A stretch of 64,000 bases of DNA from Branchiostoma floridae. Its lineage: Eukaryota > Chordata > Leptocardii > Amphioxiformes > Branchiostomatidae. Shown here in pieces: positions 45,675-55,200 of the stretch; within the stretch, counting starts at the first letter, position 1, and every line of letters begins with the position of its first letter. The notes beneath the pieces are model-generated. The model worked only from the letters and a program-made list of their open reading frames with translations, was not told the origin of the DNA and made no database searches. The stretch is from the NCBI RefSeq assembly GCF_000003815.2, contig NC_049986.1, positions 14,711,811 through 14,775,810 on the forward strand. The letters are read 5' to 3'. The position numbers and the translations under genes are program-made.

Positions 45675-46840
45675 TATATATATGTCACAGTGGAGATCAC
45701 GATCCAGGAGAATCGCCGATCCTCCTAGGAGAGATCGCGATCGGAGTTTCTCCTAGGAGAAATCCTGATCGCAATCTATACTAGGAGAATCGCCGATTCT
45801 ACTAGTATAGAATAGCGATCGGGATTTCTCCTAGNNNNNNNNNNNNNNNNNNNNNNNNNNNNNNNNNNNNNNNNNNNNNNNNNNNNNNNNNNNNNNNNNN
45901 NNNNNNNNNNNNNNNNNNNNNNNNNNNNNNNNNNNNNNNNNNNNNNNNNNNNNNNNNNNNNNNNNNNNNNNNNNNNNNNNNNNNNNNNNNNNNNNNNNNN
46001 NNNNNNNNNNNNNNNNNNNNNNNNNNNNNNNNNNNNNNNNNNNNNNNNNNNNNNNNNNNNNNNNNNNNNNNNNNNNNNNNNNNNNNNNNNNNNNNNNNNN
46101 NNNNNNNNNNNNNNNNNNNNNNNNNNNNNNNNNNNNNNNNNNNNNNNNNNNNNNNNNNNNNNNNNNNNNNNNNNNNNNNNNNNNNNNNNNNNNNNNNNNN
46201 NNNNNNNNNNNNNNNNNNNNNNNNNNNNNNNNNNNNNNNNNNNNNNNNNNNNNNNNNNNNNNNNNNNNNNNNNNNNNNNNNNNNNNNNNNNNNNNNNNNN
46301 NNNNNNNNNNNNNNNNNNNNNNNNNNNNNNNNNNNNNNNNNNNNNNGAAGAACAGTAACCATTTGAGAAATTACTTTATCAGAAATTACTTTATCAGAAA
46401 ACATACTCACATGAAATTTACCATGAAAGTGATGCTATATACTATAGTGTACCTTGAGTAAAGTTGCAGAAGTGACTCAAGTGTGATAGTCTTCGGTGAA
46501 GTTAACATTGTAGAAGTGACACAAGTAGGCTTGAGTGTAGTTGGTAATAAGTTAGTAGGTTTGCATTAATACCATACCGAATAAAATCATTGTTTATCAA
46601 AAAAATTATTGCTGTTTCATACATCTTAGCATCGTTTGAGTTTGGATCGGAGTTTCTCCTAGGAGAAATCCCGATTGCAATCTATACTAGGAGAATCGCC
46701 GATTCTACTAGTACAGATTGCGATCGGGATCTGTTTCTTATATCTATCGTAGTTTCTCCTAGGAGAAACTCCGATCGCGATCTCTCCTAGGAGGATCGGC
46801 GATTCTCCTGGATCGTGATCTCCACTGTGACATATATATA
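45675..46840. mobile_element. DNA element with 88-bp perfect inverted termini and CCTAGG palindrome interior
   Basis: The first 88 bases (45675-45762, from TATATATATGTCACAGTGG) equal the reverse complement of the last 88 (46753-46840) with no mismatch. The ends and interior are built from short palindromes: CTCCTAGGAG, GATCGCGATC, AGAATCGCCGATTCT and ACTAGT. A module with TTTCTCCTAGGAGAAAT, CAATCTATACTAGGAG and ATTCTACTAGTA occurs both at 45746-45815 and, in the same orientation, at 46650-46715. About 300 bases of unrelated AT-rich sequence lie between. A 512-N gap hides the centre. No transposase is visible; the superfamily is not assigned. Confidence 0.85.
45835..46346. other. Assembly gap, 512 N, inside the palindrome element
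   Basis: A run of 512 N, unlike the three 100-N placeholders, so its size was probably estimated. It starts within a CCTAG palindrome, as expected where hairpins block cloning, sequencing or assembly. Confidence 0.95.
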
Positions 46841-48579
46841 TTCGACTTCGATCCAGGTGGTTGTACCTCGCATGCAATGACGATTATACTAAAGTCTTCT
46901 ACTTACCACAGACGTCAATCGAGAAATCAAAATCATCCCTTAGTCCTGCCTCAACGAGACGTCTGAAACCCCCATCAATGCTTCTAAACCATTAATGCTT
47001 TTATATGCCCTTTTAGTTTTCTCTGGACTGGATTCAAATTATCTCACCTGTACGTGTGCGTTTTTGAAGATCAAGGATCACAATTAACATCCAATTCTAA
47101 CCCCAGCAGGGAGCACAAAAGCGCCTTCATTAATTCTCATCCATTTCATAACTATATTCTTATCTTCTTACTACTTTATTAAAGGTCTATATCATTAATT
47201 TACCAAGTGCACTCGGTCGGCTTTTATCAATTTTAGAGTCCAGGGAAATTGGTTGGGTTTCCCTGAGGTAGGGGCGTGCTTTATATCCCGCGGCTATGGT
47301 CTACCCTGCACACAATTACAGCATTTTTCTTTAATCTCACCTTCTTTATGTCTATATATTGGATTTTACTCCTGCATACCTACGATTATTACCCTTGGCG
47401 GTGCACTTCGGTTAACTTAATTTTTATTCTTTAGAATTATTTACGGACGGGATTGATGAATAAACCCGTCTGAAGGTCACCTCGCCCTTCAGGGTCCACT
47501 AGAAAACGATCATTACTTCTAACGACCAATCAGGGAAGCGCTGTCATAACTTTCGGTAGATGGTAAGGTTCGAGGGATTCGAACACGCAGTGCGCATGCG
47601 TGACGTGCACGACGCTGAGGTGTGGATGACTTGTGACAGGGATTTTGGCGGGAAACATCTATCTTGTGTCAACTGTCTGGTATCTTCTATCTCATTCTTC
47701 CACCAGGATTTTATACCGATCGTAATCCTAAGTCGGCCACCGTGACCAGACTACTGAGGAACAACTTTGTACCCAATCTGTGATTACTGGATTTTCCGAC
47801 TATCAGAAAGTGATGGGGGCTTAAATGTCACATTGATCCAGCTGCTTAACTTGAACTTGACTTTGTGGTAGATCTTAGAAGCGCAATTACTCACTCTACC
47901 AATCCGAATTCATGAATGCCATTTAGGTGATACCTCTCACAGCTGAGTTTATCCCACTTTGTATTGCACCATCGATTGCATTGTTTGCATATCAGTACGG
48001 CAGGTAAAGGGGAAGTGTGTGGACAGAGTACGGCAGTAAAGCTCAGAGATAAATACAATCAGGATTTTTCGGTCAATGTGCAATACACACTATCTGACAC
48101 ATGTACATTCTCCAAGTTTATATACATGTGTGAAAGTCCTTTCAGGTGCAGTACATTGCAACGTTCCGGTACTGTAACTAAATCATCCCCACTGTACTGC
48201 GATCCCCAACTATACTGCGTGCCAAAGAAAGGGGCAGGTTAAAGACGTCACGATTTATATCCTTCCATCTGCTTGGAAATTGCTACATGCCACAAGTTCT
48301 TCTGTTGCTGACCCAAATAGCCTTACAGACTGTTAACACAGTTCCGGCATGTAGTCCAATCCTATCATTCATACAATGTACTCTAACAGGACAAGGCTTC
48401 GACCTTAAGTAGACACCCTATAAAAATCACTATGTGCGTTGGATCACGTTACGATCGGGGTAATTGTGTAGTTTGCGGTTCCGAGCGTTGTATTTTGAGG
48501 CCGATAGCCCGGTTGCGCGTCGGTCGACGTTTTAGGTATCCGATGTCACGGTCACCTCTCGCTCGTTATTTTACGTTAC
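46841..48579. other. No gene recognised
   Basis: No coding region supported. Unique-looking AT-rich sequence, becoming CpG-richer near 47570 and 48440-48560. Confidence 0.35.
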
Positions 48580-48589
48580 AACGTCGCTG

Positions 48590-48847
48590 TTTGAAAACCG
48601 ACATCGCTTTTTTGAAACCCGACGTCGAAATCCGACGTCGGTTTTGAAAATACACGTCGCTTTCGAAAACTGACGTGGGTTCTCAAAAACCACATCGCTT
48701 TGAACACCGACGTCGGTTTTGAAAAACCACATCGCTTTGAAAACCGACGTCGATTCTAAAAAACAACATCGCTTTGAAAACCGACGTCGGTTTTGAAAAA
48801 CTACATCGCTTTGAAAACCGACGTCGGTTTTGAAAAACTACATCGAG
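48590..48847. repeat. 37-bp tandem repeat with an 18-bp palindrome in each unit
   Basis: CATCGCTTTG recurs at 48693, 48730, 48767 and 48804, and CATCG at 48841, an exact 37-bp period; degenerate units continue upstream to about 48590. Each unit carries AAAACCGACGTCGGTTTT or a variant, a perfect palindrome around ACGT. There are no variable spacers: the whole unit repeats. Confidence 0.9.
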
Positions 48848-49356
48848 GATTAACTCCAGGGGGAGGGGCCTTTTGCACCTTTCATTCACACCAACCAAAC
48901 ACAGATGTGTATTTGTTATCAAACCCACCATGGATCGACTAGTTAGGCATATTGCCTGCCCTTACGCCCCAAACAGAGATTCGGCTCCGAGCAGTTGGGA
49001 AAAATTTGAGACTTTATCATATGCCTCTTTCTTGTCCCGCCCTTGTTGGGGAGGGCGGACGAAAGACGCGGCACATAACAATGCCGCAATTTTGCTTCCA
49101 AACCTCTGCAAGGAGCTTCCGACTGGTTTTGACGTTTTTTTTCCATGCGGTTTTGTCGGGCCTTCTTTTTTGTTTAAACTTCCTCTTTAAACACTTGGTT
49201 TGGCGACATAGCAAAATAAAATAAAAAAACAACGTTAAAACCAGTCCTTTTGCGTGGGGAGTACATATCACCGTGAACTAAGCTATATTTACCTTACACT
49301 CCTACAGGGCAAAAAGTCTACATAGATGTGTATTACACTATGTGTATTATACTGTA

Positions 49357-49553
49357 TCTCTCCAAGCAGAGGTTGCGCTTCGGCTGTTTTTCGTGTGTTT
49401 TAGGCCTTTTTGTGGGGCTTTCAATTTTGTACAGGAGCCTTAATGTTCGCCGGCCAAACAGACGTGAAGAAAACAATACACAATAGAAAGCCCAGCAAAG
49501 AGACGCAACTGAACACGTCAAAAACTGCCGAAAACACCATTGCTTGGAGAGTA
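49357..49553. mobile_element. TACTCTCC-family foldback MITE
   Basis: Begins TCTCCAAGCAGAGGTTGCGC, ends TTGCTTGGAGAGTA, with arms containing GGGGCTTTCAATTTTGTA and CAATAGAAAGCCCAGC. An inner AT/GC segment (CCGGCCAAACAGACGTGAAG) is shared with the partial copy at 50050-50170. About 197 bp. Confidence 0.75.
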
Positions 49554-49645
49554 CACTAACATGTCTAGACCTGTCAGTTAGCGGTGGTTGGAAGAACATT
49601 ACTTACCTATATTGTCTCTTATCACGCCAAGGAAATATTGCTTTC

Positions 49646-49671
49646 ACCAAGGAGGTTATATAACCTCATTG
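49646..49671. repeat. Short palindrome of the AACCTCCTTGGT type
   Basis: ACCAAGGAGGTTATATAACC then TCATTGC is a near-perfect palindrome around TATA. The same core AAGGAGGTTA occurs three times at 63650-63740 and, in variant form, at the LINE target site near 50685 and 54655. Confidence 0.6.
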
Positions 49672-50049
49672 CTTTCACTAATCTAAGAGAATCGTTGCTG
49701 ACTCACTTTGTATCAACTTATCTGGCGGCATCAGGTTGCTGTACATGTGCGAGCTTTGTTTGTGTTGTATGCTGTTTCTCTTAATTTGGGCAAACTATTG
49801 CTCAAATAAAGCAGAAAAGTATTAACCTGAAATAATCTCTTTGATATCTAAGCCTTCAATTGAAAAAAAAAACATATATATATTTCATCTCTTTAATGTC
49901 ATTAAATACATTGCCGGTAAGAGCTCATATAAACATAGAGCCATTTGCTTATGGGATCCCTTTCACCGCTGAGCTACAAATGTATATATACCTTACCCTC
50001 CTTCCGGGCCCCAAAATCTACATGTGAATCGCTACTTACAGCGCTACTA

Positions 50050-50170
50050 TTTCTCCCCAATCAGAGGTTTTTGCGGTTTTTGACGTGTTTCTGGGCCTTC
50101 TTGTTGGGTTTTACATTCTGTATAGTTGACTTCGTGTCCGCCAGCCAAACAGACATGAAGAAAACAATTC
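50050..50170. repeat. Partial TACTCTCC-family MITE (left part)
   Basis: TCTCCCCAATCAGAGGTTTT, TTTGACGTGTTTCTGGGCC and GCCAGCCAAACAGACATGAA match the left half and centre of the element at 49357-49553. The right arm is missing. Confidence 0.6.
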
Positions 50171-50189
50171 TAATTCTAATAAGTCTAAT

Positions 50190-50698
50190 TCCAGATAGAA
50201 CCCCTGAGAATGCAGGAAATGGCGTCTCAAAGGGTCCATATTTCAAAATTTCTCAGAGCCTCCCGGCCCTCGGCTCTGAACAGGGTAAAATATGTTGCGG
50301 AAGCGTTGCCCTCAAAAACTTTACCACTCATACAGATTTCAGTGTCAAGCTTAGTTTCGGGCAAAAAGTACTCCTAGAATGCAGAAAATGAGGTTTCTCC
50401 CTTGCGAAGGCTTGCGCCTTTGGCGCTTACGACGACATTGCGAAAATATGTTAGGGGCGTGAGTTTTCCGGCACAAAGAAACTTTTCTCTCTAAGAAAAT
50501 GTTATATCTGATTTAGCTTCGTCTTACAGCAAAATCTGTCCTTCAAAAGGCAGTAAATGGCGTTTCAGACGGTCCAGATTTTAAAATTTCTCCGGACTTA
50601 TATTACAACGTCTCGTGCCTTCCGAGCTCGAATCGAAATGGTAAAATATGTCGGGGGCTCTTGGGGTGGAGGCCAAAAGCTATAACCAAGGAGCTTTT
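50190..50698. repeat. GC-capped interspersed repeat, three diverged units (forward)
   Basis: Units of about 160-170 bp at roughly 50198, 50365 and 50528 share ATGCAGGAAATGGCG, a GGTCC(A)GATTTTAAAATTTC stretch, a short G+C-rich hairpin (CTTGCGCCTTTGGCGCTTAC in one unit) and AAAATATGTT. The array is cut at 50698 by the LINE insertion and continues at 54653. Similar units in reverse orientation occur at 57560-57995. Confidence 0.6.
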
Positions 50699-50758
50699 AT
50701 CAGGTATGCTTACTTGCTTGCTTTTGCTTAGGGCTGTCCGTCGTTGCCGACGATGACG

Positions 50759-53455
50759 TCACGTTCGGTTGGCCGCATGTGTTCTTTGGTGGCTGGTAAG
50801 TCCGATTCTGGATTTGCACGTCCTGCCGCACTCTTCGCATATGTGGTTGCTGGAAGTGGATGTGTTGCTAGTTGGCAGGTGCCGGCGTCGTCTTCTTTCT
50901 TCGTACTGCTGGTTGAAGCTGGCGGTGAATCTTGCAGCCCCCACAGCACACTCCTGTCTCCATCTGTTTCTGTCAGCTGCAGAGGTCTCGAGGCCCTGCG
51001 GAGGTATGCCACACTTCTTGAGGTTTGCTTTCAGGTTGTCCTTGAAGCGTTTATGCTGTCCCCCTACTGTTCGTTTACCCTTGGTGAGCTCCCCGTACAG
51101 CATGTGTCTAGGTAGGCGATTGCCAGGCATGCGTATGACATGGCCGGCCCACCTGAGTTGCCTCTGGAGGAGCAGTGTTTCCAGTGGTTCGATGTCAGCC
51201 CTGCGTCGAATCTCGGCATGTGGGACCTTGTGCCACCACTTAAGTCCAAGTATTCTTTGCAGACATCTCGTGTGGAACTGCTCGAGCATGCGAATGTGCC
51301 GTCTGTATGGTGTCCAGGCCTCACTAGCGTACAAGAGGATAGACAGACAGATGGCTTTGTACACTGCCACTTTGGTTTTAATTGTGAGGTCTTTGTTGAG
51401 AAATACCCTGGATGCAAGTCTCCCAAAGGATGAAGAGGCTAGCCCGATGCGTCTCTGCACCTCATCCGTGATGTCGCCTGTGACACTTAGCACCGATCCT
51501 AAGTAGGTGAATGCTGGGACACTCTTCAGTGCTGTGTCTTTGATGGAGAACGCAGCAGGCTCTGTACCAGGCCGTCCCAGGTCCATGGCCTCCGTCTTAC
51601 CACAGTTAATGAGAAGCCCAGCCCGTGTATAGGTATCATCCAGCGTGTTGAGGTTTCTCTGTAGTCCTGCAGCTGTTGAGCCAGTAACGGCAGCATCATC
51701 AGCATATTGTAGCTCCAGTATGTCCTCTTGTGTGACCCTCGTGTGGGCTTTCAGCCTGCGCAGGTTGAACAGGTTGCCGTCCAGCCGGTATGTGAGAGAG
51801 ATGCAGTCCTCGGGTTTTATTCGCTGCTTGGCTGCCAACATCACTGCAGCGAGGAATAAGTTGAAGATCACTGGGGCAATGACGCATCCTTGTCTAACAC
51901 CTGTGCAGACTTCGAAGGGATCGGACTTGCCCCCGCCGCCTATGACTCTCACTCTAGCTCCATCGTGCAGTGCTTTAAGGACCCTTAGGAACCTGTCGGG
52001 ACAGCCAAATCTCCCCAGTACCTCCCACAGCAACGGCCTGTTTACTGTATCAAAGGCCTTGGTTAGGTCTATAAAGACCATGTAGAGATCCTGGTGTTGT
52101 TCCCTGCATTTCTCCTGAACTTGTCTAAGTACGAAGATCATGTCGACAGTGCTGCGGTCCTTTCTGAAGCCGCACTGGCTTTCTGGGAGGACCTCTTCCG
52201 CTACTGCCTTGATGAGTCTCAGGAGCATGATCCTAGAGAGCACCTTGCCCGCACTTGACAGGAGTGAGATGCCACGACTGTTGCTACAGGATGCCCTATC
52301 TCCCTTCTTCTTGTAGATGCTGACAAGGTCTGCGTCTTTCCATTGCTGAGGGACACAGCCTGAGTTCCAGCAAGCCACCACGAAGGAGTGTAGACAGAGG
52401 GCAACTGCCTCACCTCCGTGCCGCAGGATTTCACCTGGAACTTCATCAGGGCCTGCTGCCTTGTTGTTTTTGAGGGAGTTCACTGATGCCTGCACCTCTT
52501 CAAGTGTTGGGGGATCATCGAGGCTCTCCAGCACTGGGAGCTTTGGGACATCGTCCAGGACGCTGTCATCGACTTCTGTGTGTCTATTCAGGAGCTGTCT
52601 GTAATGTTCTGCCCATCGGGCCAGAATGGCAGCTTTCTCGGTTATAAGGGTTGTTCCATCTGCGCTTCGGACTGGGAAGTTTGTACCTCGCCTTGGCCCA
52701 TAGGCAGCCTTCAGAGCACAGTAGAATTGTTGCTGGTTTCCCTTGTCCGCGTAGCCCTGTATTTCTGTGGCGAGGCGGGTCCACCATTCGTTTTTCATTT
52801 TCCTAATTTCTCGCTGTGCTTGAGACCGGACTTCAGCAAGCCTGGCTCTGTTAGCTGGTGATGGGCTCCTTAGGACGGCGGCATGAGCGGAGTGTTGCTC
52901 CCTTAGGAGGGTGTGTATGTCCTCTCTCTGCTCGTCAAACCAGTCTCTATTCCGTTTGGTGGTGGTGCCAAGTACTTGGCGTGCAGTGGTGTTGAGGGTG
53001 CTGGCTACTGCTTCCCAGGCAGTGGTCAGGAGCTCTGTGTCTGCAGTCAAGTCTTCCAGTGCGTGGGTGAGACGACTGGCCAGTGCCGTTTGTAGTTCTT
53101 CTCTTTTGCCACTGTCTTCTAGGGCCCTGGTGTTAAGTTTTCCAGCATGTGCATTCTTACGTGCGTGTTTCTTGATGTGTATTTCAAGTCTTGTGCGTAC
53201 CATTCTATGGTCAGTCCATCCTTGTGCTCCTCTCATAACTCGTGTGATTTTAACGTCTTTCCGGTCAAGTTGCCGTACTAGGACATAGTCCAGCATGTGC
53301 CATCTTTTTGACCTTGGATGCATCCATGTGGTCTTGTGCATTGTGCGCAGTTGGAAAAGTGTATTTGTGATCACGAGGTCGTGCTCAGCACAGAAGGAGA
53401 GGAGGCGCAGTCCGTTGTCGTTACACTTGCCTACGCCGTGGACTCCCATCACTCT
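50759..53455 (-). CDS. Retrotransposon polyprotein, 3' part: end of endonuclease, reverse transcriptase, C2H2 finger
   Basis: An open frame of about 898 native codons with no stop (19 further codons upstream, up to 53512, come from the inverted 5' segment). In order: APE endonuclease end with SKRWHMLDYVLVR and GWTDHRMVRTRL (the SDH-type catalytic histidine), a linker, reverse transcriptase with FIDLTKAFD (motif A, near residue 480 of the open frame), GVRQGCVIAPVIFN (motif B, near 538) and LQYADDAAV (motif C, YADD at 603-606), a thumb-like region with LRWAGHVIRMP, and a C-terminal CX2CX12HX3H zinc finger (C892, C895, H908, H912) ending at NRT. The protein would nick target DNA and reverse-transcribe its own RNA. 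It lacks its own start and the first half of the endonuclease, so this copy cannot be autonomous. Confidence 0.9.
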   Translation of the reverse strand, partial: RVMGVHGVGKCNDNGLRLLSFCAEHDLVITNTLFQLRTMHKTTWMHPRSKRWHMLDYVLVRQLDRKDVKITRVMRGAQGWTDHRMVRTRLEIHIKKHARKNAHAGKLNTRALEDSGKREELQTALASRLTHALEDLTADTELLTTAWEAVASTLNTTARQVLGTTTKRNRDWFDEQREDIHTLLREQHSAHAAVLRSPSPANRARLAEVRSQAQREIRKMKNEWWTRLATEIQGYADKGNQQQFYCALKAAYGPRRGTNFPVRSADGTTLITEKAAILARWAEHYRQLLNRHTEVDDSVLDDVPKLPVLESLDDPPTLEEVQASVNSLKNNKAAGPDEVPGEILRHGGEAVALCLHSFVVACWNSGCVPQQWKDADLVSIYKKKGDRASCSNSRGISLLSSAGKVLSRIMLLRLIKAVAEEVLPESQCGFRKDRSTVDMIFVLRQVQEKCREQHQDLYMVFIDLTKAFDTVNRPLLWEVLGRFGCPDRFLRVLKALHDGARVRVIGGGGKSDPFEVCTGVRQGCVIAPVIFNLFLAAVMLAAKQRIKPEDCISLTYRLDGNLFNLRRLKAHTRVTQEDILELQYADDAAVTGSTAAGLQRNLNTLDDTYTRAGLLINCGKTEAMDLGRPGTEPAAFSIKDTALKSVPAFTYLGSVLSVTGDITDEVQRRIGLASSSFGRLASRVFLNKDLTIKTKVAVYKAICLSILLYASEAWTPYRRHIRMLEQFHTRCLQRILGLKWWHKVPHAEIRRRADIEPLETLLLQRQLRWAGHVIRMPGNRLPRHMLYGELTKGKRTVGGQHKRFKDNLKANLKKCGIPPQGLETSAADRNRWRQECAVGAARFTASFNQQYEERRRRRHLPTSNTSTSSNHICEECGRTCKSRIGLTSHQRTHAANRT

Positions 53456-54037
53456 CAGGTTTAACCATGCCGGGCAGGTTACAGGCGAGAGGCCAGACGA
53501 AAGGCAGTACACCTACCCCTACACCTACCCCCTTCACCCTTTACCCTACTACCCTTACTCGTACCTTTACCCCTCCCCCTGGAGCAAGCGCTTGGGTGTC
53601 AGCGCAGCGGCTGATATGAACTTCGCCGCAGGCACTCTGCAACCCCCTGGCAAGCCAGTCGTCTCGGATTTCCCTGCCACTGGAGCACTCGCCAGGACGG
53701 TCAAGACAGTGGATTGGGCTCGTGCGCTCCCTCTACACTTAAAACCTCTCAAGCACATGCTTCACTTCTACCGACCGCATGTCACAGAAGCATTTCCGCA
53801 CCAAGTCTCAAGTCCCACGGCGATAGGGGCGGAGTGACGGGAGCAGGTGAGACGCCACCAGAAGCTCTCAGCTCTTAACCTGCACGTGTGGCGGCTTCAG
53901 TGCTGATGGTCGTCGGATGGCTGGAAGAGGAGCGACAGCCCCCGAAGGCAGCGCCTGAAGCGTCTGGGCAGCCCTTTTCAGGGATCACACTGCCCACCCC
54001 AAAGCTGGGGAAGGGCCTAGAAAAGGTGGCCTAAACA

Positions 54038-54643
54038 TTGTTCGCTCCAACTTACCACGGGCAGGCGGCCGTACCTGTCGTGGCGTCCCACATATGCGGT
54101 CGCAACAAGAAGAAGAGAATAAACTTAACACTTGCAAGCTGGAATATAAGAACATTACTTGACAATGACCAATCTGAATGTCCTGAACGGCGTACCGCAC
54201 TGATCGCAGCTGAATTAGGCAGGTACAACATAGACATAGCTGCACTCTCAGAGACACGACTAGCAGAGGAGGGTTCGTTGACTGAGGAAGGCGAAGGTTA
54301 CACCTTCTTCTGGAAAGGCCTCCCTGAGGATGAAAGAAGGCTATATGGAGTAGGTTTTGCAATTCGAACAGAACTCCTGAAAGTAGCAAAGGAAGACCCT
54401 CAAGGACTAAGTGAAAGGATAATGACATGGCGTATACCTCTACAGAACAACAGATACCTGACTCTGATAAGCACATACGCACCCACACTTGTTGCTAGTG
54501 ATGCGGAAAAAGACTCATTCTACGAGGCCTTAAACACAGCCGTAAGAGCAGTTCCACATGCAGACAAACTGGCCATACTAGGGGACTTCAACGCCCGAGT
54601 TGGAAACAGCCATCACCTGTGGCAGAGAGTGATGGATAAGCAC
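54038..54643 (+). CDS. Retrotransposon endonuclease N-terminal half (inverted segment)
   Basis: An open frame of 202 codons with the first APE endonuclease motifs: LASWNIRTL (residues 32-40), ALSETRL (69-75), ISTYAPTL (144-151) and ILGDFNARVG (180-189). It ends at WQRVMDKH, which corresponds to LRVMGVHGVGKCNDNG on the other strand, so the two frames are halves of one protein. No ATG precedes the conserved part: the frame begins at TTG after a stop, so initiation may be at a non-AUG codon or upstream in another frame. The upstream 53456-54037 is probably the 5' untranslated region and includes a C/T-rich CCTACCCCTACACCTACCCC stretch. Confidence 0.85.
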
Positions 54644-54652
54644 ATCAGGTAT

Positions 54653-54845
54653 AAGCTCCTTGCTATAACCATGTGTAATTAGATGAAAATGTCAAAATCA
54701 ACCTAGCTTAGTCGGTCGGCAAAATTTGCCGAAAAATGCAGGAAATAGCATTTAAGAGGGTCTTGATTTTGAAATTTTCCCGGGGGAGCATACCCCCGGA
54801 CCCCCCTAGGATGCATCGCGCCTCCGGCGCTCCATGTGCTGAAAC
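54653..54845. repeat. GC-capped interspersed repeat, continuation right of the LINE
   Basis: AAATGCAGGAAATAGCATTT, TTTGAAATTTTCCCGGGGGA and ATACCCCCGGACCCCCCTAG form one well-preserved unit of the family at 50190-50698. The GGGGGAGCATACCCCC part is a strong G+C hairpin. It is the resumption of the array split by the LINE. Confidence 0.65.
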
Positions 54846-54968
54846 AATAGTTCAATCCCTCCATGAGAAATTTGCTGCCGCCGTCTCTGTGGCGGGCCGG
54901 GAACTCTAGATCTGCCTGTCATGGACATTGTCCCTGTCATTCCTCCAGGTTCCGGGTACCTTTTGCTT

Positions 54969-55022
54969 CTCACAATGTCAATAGTCGGATATTTTCTCAC
55001 AATGTCAATAGTCGGATATTTT
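54969..55022. repeat. 27-bp perfect tandem duplication
   Basis: CTCACAATGTCAATAGTCGG followed by ATATTTT occurs twice without a difference (54969 and 54996). Confidence 0.95.
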
Positions 55023-55112
55023 CACCCATTTTCACCCCAACTACTCTAGCGCTGTATGGATAGGAATGCACGTCAATGTTACGTAAGTGTTATGCGTTGT
55101 ATTAAACTCCTT

Positions 55113-55200
55113 CTGAATTTACCGTTAAGCGTTACCGGGCCTCCTGAATTTACCGTTAAGCGTTACCGGGCCTCCTGAATTCACCGTTAATCGTTACCAA
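55113..55200. repeat. 31-bp tandem repeat, almost 3 copies
   Basis: CTGAATTTACCGTTAAGCGT then TACCGGGCCTC starts at 55113, 55144 and 55175 (period 31). The third copy carries substitutions and ends near 55200. Confidence 0.95.

Larger units (their letters stand above)
50708..54643 (-). mobile_element. APE-type non-LTR retrotransposon with inverted 5' part, flanked by a 9-bp target duplication
   Basis: The body (53455 down to 50708) is on the minus strand and holds the end of the endonuclease, the reverse transcriptase and a C-terminal zinc finger. The 5' part (53456-54643) lies in the opposite orientation and holds the 5' untranslated region and the first 200 codons of the endonuclease. Both break at the same point of the element: GAGAGTGATGG occurs at each broken end. 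ATCAGGTAT flanks the whole insert (50699-50707 and 54644-54652). The 3' end is a tail of AAGC-like units. This order is what twin priming during target-primed reverse transcription gives. The RT frame is uninterrupted, so the insertion is young. The clade was not assigned; an RTE- or CR1-like group is possible. Confidence 0.88.

Noticed and set aside
48590..48847. CRISPR-like array (37-bp period with palindromic repeats)
   Set aside because: There are no unique spacers, the entire unit repeats, and the surrounding sequence is animal nuclear DNA. It is a satellite.
50769..53288. Several plus-strand frames across the retrotransposon
   Set aside because: Antisense shadows of the reverse transcriptase frame; no domain of their own.
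53515..53580. Interstitial telomere-like sequence
   Set aside because: CCTACCCCTACACCTACCCC resembles telomeric C-strand words but is irregular and lies in the LINE 5' untranslated region.
53295..53837. 180-codon plus-strand frame with a PYTYPLHPLPYYPYSYLYP stretch
   Set aside because: It crosses the junction between the inverted 5' segment and the LINE body and is mostly 5' untranslated region; the Pro/Tyr run comes from the CCTACC-rich tract.
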